Counted from the stretch's first letter, positions 36,014-45,625 are shown. The stretch is DNA of 64,000 nucleotides from Bizionia sp. M204 (GCF_023205095.1 NZ_CP046242.1:3089001-3153000), one strand, 5' to 3'. The notes: a model not told the origin generated them from the sequence alone. A program made the numbers and translations.

Positions 36014-38821
36014 TTATTTCTTAATAAATGGTATTGTAAGTGATGAATTGTCTTTACGTATTTTAATAAAGTACATGCCATTACTTATATCAGATGTATT
36101 GATTTGTAAATCTGAAGCGCCTAAAATAGTAGCCGTTTTAACAACTTGACCAAGCATGTTGTATACAGCATAACTATCAGGCAAGTTAGCATCCGTAGTT
36201 TTAATATTTAAAACAGATGTTGTTGGGTTTGGATAAACGGACAACGTGGAAGCCATTTCAAATGCATCAACAGATAATAACGCTAATTGTGTACCAAAAA
36301 CATAAGTTCCTTCAAGACCTGATGTAAAGGAAGCTGCTAATTTGGAATCAGATCCAAAAGCAGAAATAGTAATAGCTGCCACTTCATTAGTGAGTTCATT
36401 TTTCACAAAAAGTTCACTTCTAGAATTTCCTGTTAGTGCTTCCCAACCCGCAAGTTCGGCTTCACTGAAGTAGAAGTTGATAGTTGAAGCATCAGATGTG
36501 CTAACGTTAGTTGTAGTAATATTGAATGTTTTAGCGGTAACAAAAGAATCTGGATCGGTATTAGCGCCATACATAACTGCTGCTGCTCCTGCAGTTGCTA
36601 CATCTCTAGAAACTGAAACGTCCACGCATGCATAGTTAAAGCCACCTGTATTGTCCACGTCAATCATAACGTTTCCAGTGTTAGTATCTGTAAAATAGGC
36701 CATTCCAACCTCATTAATTCCAGCTGTAGTTGCTGTATTAACTAGTGTTTGAGCGCCCGTAGTTGTGTCTGCAGTAACAGAAACATCATCCAACATAAAT
36801 ACAAACTCATCGGCGGAAACTACATGAAACGTGATGTAAATATCTTGACCATCATAAGCTGATAAATCATACGTGTATTCTGTCCATTCTAATGGTGGAA
36901 TAACGTATGGTGCAGGTGTAATGATGGTGAAACTAGCAGGGTTAGTGTCCGTAGTAGAAATACCTACTTGGAAACGTTCGCCTCCCGCGTAATTATCGGT
37001 TAAACTTTGTGCCCAAAATTTGAGTTCACTATTCGTTCCATCTAACGAAATTTGAGGCGTAAAAATGTAATCATCATTTTCAGGTGTACCACTAGAGCTT
37101 CCTGTTGAGTTAAAGCAGTAATAGCCTTTTGTTCCGGAATGAGGATTCCATCCGTCACCAAATACAGGTGTGCCTTGGCTAGGGTTAAAAACAATAAATG
37201 TTCCTGTATACCCTTCGTTTGGGAAATCGTTATTATCTGCTGCATAGGTTGTATCGCCATCATTGTCTAACATAGTCCAAGCGCCAACAGGTGTAATTTG
37301 CCAATCTGTGTACGATTCAAAACCGTCACTAAATAAAACGGTATTACCTGAACTAGTTGGAGCTGTATCGTCATTAGTAATAGTTATAACGTATGTATTT
37401 GTGGTGGCCACTAAATCGCCAGTGGTTGATACATTAACATTTAAAGTAATGGTTTCATCAGTTTCAACCATACCATCTTCATATACGCGTAATGTAATAG
37501 TATTGCTTCCCGTTGTATCACCTTGAGGAAATGATACGGAGTTATTAATAAGTTCAAAATCTATATTTTCGGTTGCCGTACCAGAGTGTGATAAAGTTGC
37601 TGTTGCCGAAGCATTTCCAGCCTCGCTTGCTGTTAATGTAATTTCAATGTCTTGAAAACCACAGCCATCACCTTCTAAAATTCCAGAAGGTAGGGTAGTA
37701 CTTATAAGAATAGTAGGTTCTGCACTACCTGTTGTAGAATTTGGTAAATTTGAAATACCATCCGCATTTTCAAGAACAGTTAAAATTCTACTTACTTGAT
37801 CTGCTGTAAAAATATTCATACACGCGTCATCCGTATAGTCCATATAATTTTCAACCATGTCTCTATTACCATCACAAGTAGTTTGGTTGTTTGTTGGACA
37901 ACCAAAATTGGAAGTTGAACTTTCTGGAGTATCCGCACAAAAATCGTTTCCACAATTAGAGTCTCCCCATATATGTCTTAATCCAATCCAGTGACCAATT
38001 TCGTGTGTTAACGTACGACCAGCATTATAAGGTGCTGCAGTTCCTGGGTTAGTTAAAGAGCCAATACTACCTGGAATGACAACAACGCCATCGGTAAGTG
38101 CTGAACCGCCATTTGGATCTAAGCCTGGCAGTGTTGAGTTAGATGGAAATTGTGCGTATCCTAAAACACCACCTCCTAAATTGGCACTCCATATATTAGC
38201 GTATAAAGAACGATCCCAAATAGTTGCTGGTTTAATAGTCGCGTTCATGGTATTAGTAGCAATTGTACCAGTATAACCGTAAACTCTATTTATACCAGGT
38301 TCTGGTAAAACATTTCCATTAGGATCAACAGCTGCTGGAATAAAGTTTATTTCCGCAGATTCTGCAACAGGATCTGTACTTCCTGAAAGGTTGTTAAAAT
38401 CTAAATTTAACTGATCTATTTGTGCTTGGATTCTAGCGGCTGAAATATCGTTAGCATCGCCTTGAGAACCGGTTATTACGTGAAAAATAATAGGGATATT
38501 AACCACGGCACGTCTGTAAGTTCCATTAGCTTTTTCTAGAGCAATACGTTCTTGACGTTCTTGAATTAAAGGCGCTAACCAGTTTTCAAATTCTTGATCC
38601 GATTGAATGTTTGGATTGTTTTGTCTGCGTAAAGCCTCCATTTCTACAGTGGCGCACCTTACAAAACCAGTTTCGTTAAAATGTCTTTGGTTTTCTTCAG
38701 TTAATTGAAGCGGTTCGTTAGAGATTGAAGTTGTCAAGGCAGATTTTTGCTGCGCCTGTAAACTAAAAACACTTACAAACAGTAGTAATAAAAAAACTAG
38801 TTTAAAGTTGTTTTGTTTCAT
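36014..38821 (-). CDS. T9SS-secreted M43 (pappalysin/cytophagalysin) metalloprotease
   Basis: 935 aa. Sec signal (MKQNNFKLVFLLLLFVSVFS), propeptide, then the zinc site HEIGHWIGLRHIWGD near residue 272 (HExxHxxGLxH) with a downstream CNMD-like DNVENYMDYTDDAC (Met-turn). After it come a Calx-beta-like domain (about 365-480, ENIDFELINNSVSFPQGD), a MAM/choice-of-anchor-J-like domain (about 500-690, FSDGFESYTDWQITP) and a C-terminal T9SS sorting domain (VYPNPTTSVLNIKT near 865, SNGMYFIKI near the end). Secreted or surface-held protease. Divergent from the second T9SS protease. Confidence 0.92.
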   Translation of the reverse strand: MKQNNFKLVFLLLLFVSVFSLQAQQKSALTTSISNEPLQLTEENQRHFNETGFVRCATVEMEALRRQNNPNIQSDQEFENWLAPLIQERQERIALEKANGTYRRAVVNIPIIFHVITGSQGDANDISAARIQAQIDQLNLDFNNLSGSTDPVAESAEINFIPAAVDPNGNVLPEPGINRVYGYTGTIATNTMNATIKPATIWDRSLYANIWSANLGGGVLGYAQFPSNSTLPGLDPNGGSALTDGVVVIPGSIGSLTNPGTAAPYNAGRTLTHEIGHWIGLRHIWGDSNCGNDFCADTPESSTSNFGCPTNNQTTCDGNRDMVENYMDYTDDACMNIFTADQVSRILTVLENADGISNLPNSTTGSAEPTILISTTLPSGILEGDGCGFQDIEITLTASEAGNASATATLSHSGTATENIDFELINNSVSFPQGDTTGSNTITLRVYEDGMVETDETITLNVNVSTTGDLVATTNTYVITITNDDTAPTSSGNTVLFSDGFESYTDWQITPVGAWTMLDNDGDTTYAADNNDFPNEGYTGTFIVFNPSQGTPVFGDGWNPHSGTKGYYCFNSTGSSSGTPENDDYIFTPQISLDGTNSELKFWAQSLTDNYAGGERFQVGISTTDTNPASFTIITPAPYVIPPLEWTEYTYDLSAYDGQDIYITFHVVSADEFVFMLDDVSVTADTTTGAQTLVNTATTAGINEVGMAYFTDTNTGNVMIDVDNTGGFNYACVDVSVSRDVATAGAAAVMYGANTDPDSFVTAKTFNITTTNVSTSDASTINFYFSEAELAGWEALTGNSRSELFVKNELTNEVAAITISAFGSDSKLAASFTSGLEGTYVFGTQLALLSVDAFEMASTLSVYPNPTTSVLNIKTTDANLPDSYAVYNMLGQVVKTATILGASDLQINTSDISNGMYFIKIRKDNSSLTIPFIKK

Positions 38822-39027
38822 GATTATAATTTAGAGATTAAATAATTGGAGTAAAAATAGCAAAAAAAACACTAAAGTCAGTGCAATATTTTGGGTTTGT
38901 TGGTTAATCAAGTATTAGTATAAAATAAGTGTTGTATTTCTAATTCCTCAAAATAAATGATGAAAATTATTGTTTTCGCAATTATTTAACTAAATTTATT
39001 CACAAAATTAACTTAAGTAAGTGTGTT

Positions 39028-42000
39028 ATGAGAAAAACTACAAATTATTATTTTAAGAAGCTTAAACTTTTACTATTAGTCTTCGTTTTAGCATTTGGTC
39101 CGGCCGTGATGGCGCAACAAAAAAACAGCTATTGGAGTAAAACAAAGGAAGGCATTTTTAATAAAGCGGATAAAGTTCATCGAGCGTCACAACCTTCAAA
39201 ATTTGAAGTATTTAATTTAGATTTGCAAGCATTTAAAAATGCAATTGAAAATGCGCCTTTAAGAAGTGAAAACTCCAGACGTTCTAATGTTGTTGTTGAA
39301 TTTCCTGTTGCCGATGGCACTTTTGAGAAATTTATGGTGTCTGAATCCCCTATTATGGCGCCAGGATTAGCCGAAAGATATCCAATGATTAAAACTTATA
39401 AGGCCGTTGGTATTGATGATCCTACAGCCACCATGCGTTTTAGTGTGACTCAATTTGGACTTCATTCCATGATGTTATCTGGTAAAAGAAGCTCTGTCTA
39501 TATTGATCCATACACGGAAAACAGAAATTCCTATATGGTTTATAGTAGAAATACTTTAGGTGAAGATTTACAGGGTTTTGAATGCCTTGTAGACGAAAAT
39601 ATAGATTTAGGCTCTTTAACCAATGAACGTTCTACAAGTCGTGCCGATACAGACGATAGAAAATTAAGGACCTACAGATTGGCACAATCCTGTAATGGTG
39701 AGTATGGACAGATTTTTGCAGGTTCGGGAACTGTTGCACAGCAAAAGGCTAATGTTCAAGCTCAAATGGTATTAACGATAAATCGTGTTAATGAAATTTA
39801 CGAACGCGATTTAGCTATTACGCTTGTGTTTGTTGCTAATAATGATGCTGTTATTTATTTAAATCCAGCCACAGATCCATGGAACGGCGAATTTAACACA
39901 ACTACAGCACAAACTTTGGACAATGTCATTGGTGTTAATAATTATGATATAGGTCATAATTTTAATACTTCGGGTGGCGGAAGTGCTGGATGTTTAGGGT
40001 GTGTATGCGCTAGTCAGTCCCAAACCAATTTTCATAAAGGAAGGGGTTATACTGGAAGACCAGATCCAACAGGCGATCCTTTTGATATTGATTATGTAGC
40101 ACACGAAATGGGTCATCAATTTGATGGGTGGCACTCTATGAATACCTGCAGTCGTTCTGGAAATGGCTCTACTGAAGTAGAACCAGCTTCCGGTAGCTCA
40201 ATTATGGGTTACGCGGGTATTTGTGCAACTAATGTGCAAAACAATAGTGATGCGCACTTTAATTATGTAAATATTCGGGATATTTCAGCAAATATTCAAA
40301 CTGGAGTTAGTAGTTCTTGTGATGTTGAAACAGATTTAGTTAACCAGCCTCCAGTAGCAAATGCAGGAGCGGATTATAATATCCCTAAAAGCACACCTTA
40401 TGTTTTGAGAGGTACGGCAACAGATCCAGATGGCGAAGCGTCTCTTACTTATAATTGGAGTCAAAATGATCCAGAGCGTGCACCAGGAAATGGTGCGCCG
40501 CAGTCAGCATGGACCGTTGGGCCACTATATCGTTCTATTCTACCAAGCGATTCACCAAATCGGTATATGCCAAAATTAAGTGATGTTGTTGCTGGTAATT
40601 TAACGCCAACATGGGAAGTAACACCTTCTGTTGCTAGAAACATGGAGTTTTCTTTTATAGTAAGAGATAATGGTAGTGGTTTTGCAGTAGGCATTGGTCA
40701 AACAGACGCAGATTTAATGACTGTGACTGTAGAAAATGTAGATCCTTTTACAGTTGCTGGACCTAATGGTGGAGATGTATGGACAGAAGGAGCCACGCAA
40801 ACTGTAACGTGGAATGTTGGGCAAACTGATAATGCAACCATAAATTGTCAAACTGTAAATATATTATTGTCAACTGATGGTGGTTTCACATACCCGTACA
40901 CTTTAGCAGCTGCAACACCTAATGATGGTACTGAAGATATAAACGTTCCAAGTGGAACATTATCTACAACCGCAAGAGTAATGGTTGAGGCGGCTGATAA
41001 TATTTTTTATGACATTTCTAATTCAAACTTTAATATTAATACCAATGACCCAGATTTCTATTTTGTAAACACAAATGGCGATCAAGCCATTTGTGGTGGA
41101 ACATCTGTTTCATATGAATTTGATTACTTTGCTATTAATGGATTTACAGACACAACAGGTTTTACCGTTTCTGGAAATCCTGCAGGAAGTAATGTAGTAA
41201 TAACACCTAACAGTTTGGATGTGTCTGGCTCTTTTATAGTGGATGTTAATAATTTAGGTGGAGCACCAGCTGGCGACTATACAATTACGGTGTCTGGTAC
41301 TTCAGGGAGTACAGTAAAGAATGTTGATGTTATTTTAACATTGGTAGATGGAGTTTGTGCTTCTATTGCTAATACTTCATATCAAACTAGTACAACCTTG
41401 GTTCAATTTAATACTATAGATAATGCTTCAGGAAAACCGTCTGGTTATAGTAATTATACAGCTATTTCCACGGATGTTAATCGGGAGAGTATGTATGATT
41501 TAGTAGTAAATATGAATACAGACGGAAACTTTACTTGTATTTCTACAGTGTGGATAGATTGGAATCAAGATTGTGTTTTTGATGGATCTGAAATGTATGA
41601 TATGGGGTCTGCTATTGGCACTGCAAATGGACCAGCAGCTAATTCGCCTTTAGCGGTGACAGTTCCGGCTGATGCTGTTTTAGGAACGACTACTATGCGC
41701 GTTGTAACTAAATATAGTTCTGCTGCAACACCATGTCAAAACGGTCATGATGGAGAAGTTGAAGATTATTCGGTAAATGTTTTAACGTCTTTATCTGTTG
41801 ATGAGTTTGCTGTTTCCGAGTTTAGTGTTTATCCAAATCCAAATAACGGAACGTTTAATGTGAAAATGTCCAACGTTACAGATGCTATTACCATTACTGT
41901 TTTTGATATTCGCGGACGTCGTGTTTATACCAATGATTATAAAAATATTTCGGAATTTAACGAAGTTATTAATATTGGAAATGTAGAATCTGGTATGTAC

Positions 42001-42057
42001 TTACTGCAAGTTTCTGAAGGTTCTAAAAGGACAACCAAGAAAATAATTGTTGAATAA
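39028..42057 (+). CDS. T9SS-secreted reprolysin-like zinc metalloprotease
   Basis: 1009 aa. Signal (LKLLLLVFVLAFGPAVMAQ), propeptide, then zinc site HEMGHQFDGWHS near residue 359 with IMGYAGICATN as the Met-turn (metzincin type, M12B-like). PKD/cadherin-like region about 455-580, further beta domains, a GEVED-type domain (DGEVEDYSVNV near 910) and a C-terminal T9SS sorting domain (VYPNPNNGTFNVKM near 935; SGMYLLQV near the end). Secreted protease, probably nutritional. Single-gene unit closed by a strong terminator. Confidence 0.92.
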   Translation: MRKTTNYYFKKLKLLLLVFVLAFGPAVMAQQKNSYWSKTKEGIFNKADKVHRASQPSKFEVFNLDLQAFKNAIENAPLRSENSRRSNVVVEFPVADGTFEKFMVSESPIMAPGLAERYPMIKTYKAVGIDDPTATMRFSVTQFGLHSMMLSGKRSSVYIDPYTENRNSYMVYSRNTLGEDLQGFECLVDENIDLGSLTNERSTSRADTDDRKLRTYRLAQSCNGEYGQIFAGSGTVAQQKANVQAQMVLTINRVNEIYERDLAITLVFVANNDAVIYLNPATDPWNGEFNTTTAQTLDNVIGVNNYDIGHNFNTSGGGSAGCLGCVCASQSQTNFHKGRGYTGRPDPTGDPFDIDYVAHEMGHQFDGWHSMNTCSRSGNGSTEVEPASGSSIMGYAGICATNVQNNSDAHFNYVNIRDISANIQTGVSSSCDVETDLVNQPPVANAGADYNIPKSTPYVLRGTATDPDGEASLTYNWSQNDPERAPGNGAPQSAWTVGPLYRSILPSDSPNRYMPKLSDVVAGNLTPTWEVTPSVARNMEFSFIVRDNGSGFAVGIGQTDADLMTVTVENVDPFTVAGPNGGDVWTEGATQTVTWNVGQTDNATINCQTVNILLSTDGGFTYPYTLAAATPNDGTEDINVPSGTLSTTARVMVEAADNIFYDISNSNFNINTNDPDFYFVNTNGDQAICGGTSVSYEFDYFAINGFTDTTGFTVSGNPAGSNVVITPNSLDVSGSFIVDVNNLGGAPAGDYTITVSGTSGSTVKNVDVILTLVDGVCASIANTSYQTSTTLVQFNTIDNASGKPSGYSNYTAISTDVNRESMYDLVVNMNTDGNFTCISTVWIDWNQDCVFDGSEMYDMGSAIGTANGPAANSPLAVTVPADAVLGTTTMRVVTKYSSAATPCQNGHDGEVEDYSVNVLTSLSVDEFAVSEFSVYPNPNNGTFNVKMSNVTDAITITVFDIRGRRVYTNDYKNISEFNEVINIGNVESGMYLLQVSEGSKRTTKKIIVE

Positions 42058-42076
42058 TTTTGCGATTAAATTTATA

Positions 42077-42110
42077 AAAAAGGGAAGCTCATTTGGCTTC
42101 CCTTTTTTTT
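42077..42110. terminator. Intrinsic terminator between the protease and pth
   Basis: GGGAAGC (42082-42088) pairs with GCTTCCC (42096-42102), flanked by A6 on the left and T8 on the right. It can end both the plus-strand protease transcript and the minus-strand pth transcript. Confidence 0.85.
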
Positions 42111-42738
42111 ATTTTCCATTAAAACTATTCATCGTATTGCTAATGCCTGCTGTTCCAAAAGATTTAATAAGTTCAGCGGCTTTTTCCAAACGTTCAGGTA
42201 GGCGTTTGTTTTCGTCTTCATTCCATTCACCCAACACATAATCAACTTGACGACCTTGGCTAAATTCATCACTAATTCCAAACCGGAAACGGTTGTATTT
42301 CGTGGTATTTAATTTGTCTTGAATATCTTTAAGTCCGTTATGGCCACCATCACTTCCTTTGGTTTTTAGGCGAATACTTCCAAAAGGCAAATTCAAATCG
42401 TCTGTAATGATAAGCAGGTTTTCTAAAGGAATTTTTTCTTTCGTTAACCAATATAAAACAGATTTGCCACTCAAATTCATATAAGTACTCGGTTTTAATA
42501 ATATAAACGTGCGTCCTTTAAATTTATAGGTGGTTAAATCTCCTAATTTATCGGTAGTAAAAGTGAGGTCTTCTTTATGCGCTAGAAAGTCTAGTACTTT
42601 AAAGCCTATATTATGTCTGGTATTATGGTATTTATCACCAATATTACCTAAACCTACAATTAGAAATTTTTTCATGCTATCTGTTTCGGCTGTTTTAAAA
42701 GCTTGGCGTTTATTTAAAAATGTAAATAGGTTCCACAT
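42109..42738 (-). CDS. pth: Peptidyl-tRNA hydrolase
   Basis: 209 aa as drawn; the conserved domain begins at the in-frame ATG at 42675 (MKKFLIVGLGNIGDKY, 188 aa), and the 21 extra residues (MWNLFTFLNKRQAFK...) may or may not be made. Catalytic His in NTRHNIGF, TYMNLSGKSV and DDLNLPFGSIRLKTKGSDGG. Releases tRNA from peptidyl-tRNA. It lies after bL25 and prs on the same strand, with a terminator between bL25 and it. Confidence 0.92.
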   Translation of the reverse strand: MWNLFTFLNKRQAFKTAETDSMKKFLIVGLGNIGDKYHNTRHNIGFKVLDFLAHKEDLTFTTDKLGDLTTYKFKGRTFILLKPSTYMNLSGKSVLYWLTKEKIPLENLLIITDDLNLPFGSIRLKTKGSDGGHNGLKDIQDKLNTTKYNRFRFGISDEFSQGRQVDYVLGEWNEDENKRLPERLEKAAELIKSFGTAGISNTMNSFNGK

Positions 42739-42762
42739 GCTTCAAATTTATAGAAAAAATAA

Positions 42763-42792
42763 AAAAGCATCCTGAAAAATCAGAATGCTTTT
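42763..42792 (-). terminator. Terminator downstream of the bL25 gene
   Basis: AAAAGCATCCTGA (42763-42775) pairs with TCAGAATGCTTTT (42780-42792) with one C/A mismatch; A-rich to the left for minus-strand U-run. Lies 25 bases past the bL25 stop. Confidence 0.65.
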
Positions 42793-42817
42793 AAATATAT
42801 TGATACTAAGATTAGAT

Positions 42818-43462
42818 TTATTCTTGACCTTCTGCTTCTGGAGAATCAGTTCCTTCAGTTGCTTCTGCACCTTCTTCAAGTTCTTCTTCGTCATCATCCG
42901 TAGCAATAACCATAGCAGCTCTTGCACGTTTAATTTGACAAACAACTGTGTTATCAGTATGTAAAATTTTGTATGCTTCGTTTTCTAAAGCAGTAACATA
43001 TAATTTAGCACCGATTTTTAAATCTGTAATGTCTATTTCAATAAAATCAGGTAAGTTACTTGGTAATGCTTTCACACGTAATTTACGCGCGTTTTTACGT
43101 AAAACACCACCAGCTTTAACTCCTTTAGAATTCCCCACAAAGTGTACAGGAATTTCCATTGAAATCTGCTTGTCTTCAAATAATTGATAGAAATCGATAT
43201 GTAAAATTCTATCTGTTACAGGATGAAACTGAATATCTTGCAAAACTGCGTTAAATTCATCACCATTATCTAAAGAAATCACAACTGTATGCGCATTAGG
43301 CGTATAAACCAGTTTTGAAAATGCAAGTTCTTCAGCATTAAAATGTACTGGTTTGTCACCTCCGTATAATACGCAAGGCACCTGTCCAGCATTACGTAAG
43401 GCTTTTGTTGCTTTTTTGCCTACGCTTTCTCTTTTAGATCCGTTAATTGTAATTGACTTCAT
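42818..43462 (-). CDS. rplY: Ribosomal protein bL25, long (CTC/TL5) form
   Basis: 214 aa. N-terminal 5S rRNA-binding domain ([35 protein letters not shown]), a C-terminal beta domain ([19 protein letters not shown]) and an acidic tail of about 30 residues ([16 protein letters not shown]). Binds 5S rRNA in the large subunit. 53 bases downstream of prs, the same neighbour as in many flavobacteria. Confidence 0.95.
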   Translation of the reverse strand: MKSITINGSKRESVGKKATKALRNAGQVPCVLYGGDKPVHFNAEELAFSKLVYTPNAHTVVISLDNGDEFNAVLQDIQFHPVTDRILHIDFYQLFEDKQISMEIPVHFVGNSKGVKAGGVLRKNARKLRVKALPSNLPDFIEIDITDLKIGAKLYVTALENEAYKILHTDNTVVCQIKRARAAMVIATDDDEEELEEGAEATEGTDSPEAEGQE

Positions 43463-43515
43463 TGTTTATATATAATTGTTATTAATATTCTAATTTTGGT
43501 AGTACTTTAAGGATA

Positions 43516-44457
43516 CTACATAATAAATTTTGAGCTAATAGATTTGTTGTAATGTACGTTTAGCATCACTTCAGCAAATAAATTAGCACAGCTTAACACC
43601 CGTATTTTGTCGCTTTGTTGTTTTAAAGGAATTGAATCGGTTACAATTAGTTCTTCCAACTTCGAATTCTCAATACGCTCATATGCGCTGCCTGATAAGA
43701 TAGGGTGCGTACAAATTGCACGAACACTTAAAGCGCCACGCTCCATCATTAAATCGGCTGCTTTTGTTAAAGTTCCTGCGGTATCCACCATATCATCTAC
43801 TAATACAACGTTTTTTCCTGTAACATCACCAATTAATTCCATGTGTGATATAACATTAGCTTTAGCACGTTGCTTATAACAAATAACCACATCGCTTTCT
43901 AATGCTTTGGAATATGCATAGGCTCTTTTGGAGCCGCCCATATCTGGAGACGCAATGGTTAAATTATCTAAATTTAAACTTTTTAAATACGGTAGAAAAA
44001 TAGTAGATGCGAATAAATGATCTACTGGTTTTTCAAAAAATCCTTGAATTTGATCCGCATGCAAATCCATGGTAATAATACGTGTTGCTCCGGCAGCTTC
44101 TAGCATTTTTGCCACTAGTTTTGCCGCAATTGGCACACGAGGTTTATCTTTTCTGTCTTGTCTGGCCCAACCAAAGTATGGTAATACAGCGGTAATGTGT
44201 CTGGCTGAAGCGCGTTTTGCTGCATCAATCATTAACAACATTTCCATCAGGTTTTCCGGTCCTGGATTGGTAGAGCCAATAATAAAAATACGCGTTCCGC
44301 GTATAGATTCTTCGTAAGACGGCTGAAACTCACCATCACTATAGGTAGATGTAATAACGTTACCCATCCGAATACCATAGGCATCAGCGATTTTTTCCGC
44401 GAGCGCTCTACTTTGAGTACAGGTAAAAATTTTTGCTTCTGTTTGTACGTTTGGCAT
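43516..44457 (-). CDS. prs: Ribose-phosphate pyrophosphokinase
   Basis: 313 aa. Class I PRPP synthetase motifs: FIIGSTNPGPENLMEMLLMI, ATP-binding PYFGWARQDRK, metal site MDLHADQIQGFF and PRPP loop VLVDDMVDTAGTL. Makes PRPP for nucleotides and histidine. ATG at 44457; promoter at 44510-44537. Confidence 0.97.
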   Translation of the reverse strand: MPNVQTEAKIFTCTQSRALAEKIADAYGIRMGNVITSTYSDGEFQPSYEESIRGTRIFIIGSTNPGPENLMEMLLMIDAAKRASARHITAVLPYFGWARQDRKDKPRVPIAAKLVAKMLEAAGATRIITMDLHADQIQGFFEKPVDHLFASTIFLPYLKSLNLDNLTIASPDMGGSKRAYAYSKALESDVVICYKQRAKANVISHMELIGDVTGKNVVLVDDMVDTAGTLTKAADLMMERGALSVRAICTHPILSGSAYERIENSKLEELIVTDSIPLKQQSDKIRVLSCANLFAEVMLNVHYNKSISSKFIM

Positions 44458-44509
44458 GTTTAATTGGTTGTATTATAACTAATTATATTCAGTTCGTCTT
44501 AACGAGGTG

Positions 44510-44537
44510 CAAATTTAGGAATTTATTTCAACTCCAA
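44510..44537 (-). promoter_or_regulatory. Promoter of prs
   Basis: Minus strand: TTG (44537-44535), 17 bases, TAAATTTG (44517-44510). Full match to the Bacteroidota promoter; transcription would start near 44506, about 50 bases before the prs ATG. Confidence 0.65.
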
Positions 44538-44564
44538 AAGCATAAAAGGGTGTATTTTTAATGC

Positions 44565-44591
44565 TTGGAAGCATTTTATTTTATAATTTTG
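44565..44591 (+). promoter_or_regulatory. Promoter of tRNA-Leu
   Basis: TTG (44565-44567), 16 bases, TAATTTTG (44584-44591), about 23 bases before the tRNA 5' end. Confidence 0.55.
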
Positions 44592-44614
44592 CCACCTACT
44601 ATAATTTTAAGCAT

Positions 44615-44694
44615 GCTCAAGTGGTGGAATTGGTAGACACGTCGGATTCAAAATCCGATTCTTCGGAGTGCGGGTTCGATTCCCGCCTTGAGTA
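44615..44694 (+). tRNA. tRNA-Leu (anticodon CAA)
   Basis: 80 bases plus post-transcriptional CCA. Acceptor arms GCTCAAG (44615-44621) and CTTGAGT (44687-44693), with the G1-U72 pair common in tRNA-Leu. Anticodon stem TCGGA/TCCGA (44642-44646/44654-44658) with loop TTCAAAA, so the anticodon is CAA at 44649-44651. A long variable arm (around CTTCGG), T stem GCGGG/CCCGC and loop TTCGATT. The 3' 18 bases are repeated at 59080-59097, making this the integration site of the element to the right; the gene itself stays intact. Confidence 0.97.
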
Positions 44695-44696
44695 CT
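44679..44696. repeat. attL core (tRNA 3' end)
   Basis: ATTCCCGCCTTGAGTACT, 18 bases, within and just past the tRNA-Leu gene. Identical to 59080-59097. Confidence 0.92.
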
Positions 44697-44702
44697 GAAA
44701 TT

Positions 44703-44742
44703 AGCCGTAAATATATGATAATCAAATGTTTGCGGCTTTTTA
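44703..44742 (+). terminator. Terminator after tRNA-Leu, inside the element
   Basis: AGCCGTAAA (44703-44711) pairs with TTTGCGGCT (44729-44737, one G-U), followed by T5. It closely mimics the terminator just past attR (59101-59142), so the tRNA keeps a terminator after integration. Confidence 0.75.
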
Positions 44743-44752
44743 TTTATTCGTA

Positions 44753-44775
44753 TTCCCGATATTTTCCCGAAAAAT
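44753..44775. repeat. Left arm-type site (23-bp repeat)
   Basis: A 23-base sequence identical to 58927-58949 and in the same orientation: two TTCCCGA units 11 bases apart, ending CCCGAAAAAT. Position 57 bases inside attL. Probable binding site for the integrase N-terminal arm-binding domain. Confidence 0.65.
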
Positions 44776-44790
44776 TAGGCGTTTTTGATG

Positions 44791-44956
44791 CTTAATTTTA
44801 ATTAACTCTGCTTAATTCGGTTAAATGTGATTTTGCTTTTTTATTTTCTTTTCCCAAAGTGCTTTATGGGATTATTACTATTTTTTTTTATAAATTTCTT
44901 TAAAAGCTATTGATGTCATTATTGTAAGTTTCTATATTAAAATGAAATTTGAACCT
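44791..44956 (+). pseudogene. Decayed copy of the type IIG gene promoter and start
   Basis: This stretch aligns without gaps to 47856-48021, always at an offset of 3,065 bases. Landmarks in both: CTTAAT pairs 20 bases apart (44791, 44811), ATTATTACTATTTT (44871-44884) 29 bases before an ATG, and 50 bases of coding start with about 39 identical. Here the ATG at 44913 gives MSLL then a stop. The match ends near 44956, so only a 5' stub survives. A weak hairpin CTAGCTA/TAGCTAG with T5 (44998-45021) follows. I see nothing else between 44957 and the DUF2188 gene. Confidence 0.7.
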
Positions 44957-45166
44957 AGTGCCATTAGAATTATTATATGCACTTATAGTAATACTTTCTA
45001 GCTAAACTCTAGCTAGTTTTTACAATTGTTGAAATTAATTTAAAAAAATCAAAACCGATTTACTGCTCGAATTAAATTAGATGTTAATACATTTTTTATA
45101 AAACACTGTTTTTAAATTCTTTAACATCAAAATATATCATATCTTTATTTTTAAATTATTAAAATA

Positions 45167-45397
45167 ATGGGAAAAAATCAACACGTAGTAAAAAATGATG
45201 ATGGATGGAGTGTTAAAGGAGCTAATAATTCAAAAGCAACTTCCAATCATAGAACTCAAAAAGAAGCAATCGAAAGAGCTAGAGAGATTGCGAAAAATCA
45301 AAAATCAGAAGTAGTAATTCACGGTAAAGACGGAAAAATTAGAGATAAAGATAGTTATGGTAATGACCCTCATCCACCAAGAGATAAAAAGCATTAA
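45167..45397 (+). CDS. DUF2188 family protein
   Basis: 76 aa, basic and lysine-rich, with HVVKNDDGWSVKGANNSKAT at the start and the repeated pattern HRTQKEAIERAREIAKNQKSE, then VVIHGKDGKIRDKDSYG. This is the DUF2188 fold (small two-layer domain) often found in mobile elements, and its function is unknown. First gene after attL; followed two bases later by a short frameshifted companion. Confidence 0.85.
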   Translation: MGKNQHVVKNDDGWSVKGANNSKATSNHRTQKEAIERAREIAKNQKSEVVIHGKDGKIRDKDSYGNDPHPPRDKKH

Positions 45398-45399
45398 AT

Positions 45400-45625
45400 A
45401 TGGAAACTATTTATTTTGATTCTTTAAAAAGTGAAATTGAAAAAGAGAGATGCAATATACATAGCGAATATTCAAAATTTGAAAAAACGAACAAAGCATC
45501 TAATGCTTCTGCTTTTCACGAAGAATTTCGCTCAACATTGCGAAAAAAAGACATGGTTCATTTTTGCTAAAAAAACGAAATTGGATATGGAAAGAATGTT
45601 AGTCAAAACTAACTACAGAAAATGA
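45400..45625 (+). pseudogene. Small DUF2188-linked gene, probably frameshifted
   Basis: ATG at 45400 opens a 56-codon frame (METIYFDSLKSEIEKER...) that stops at 45568-45570. The neighbouring frame (+1) continues past that stop with a peptide ending KLDMERMLVKTNYRK at 45625, which looks like the natural C-terminus. The frames join at the A7 run near 45542-45548: one base fewer would fuse them into a single ~75-aa protein. Either a frameshift mutation, a sequencing error in the homopolymer or programmed slippage. Two bases after the DUF2188 stop. Confidence 0.5.
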
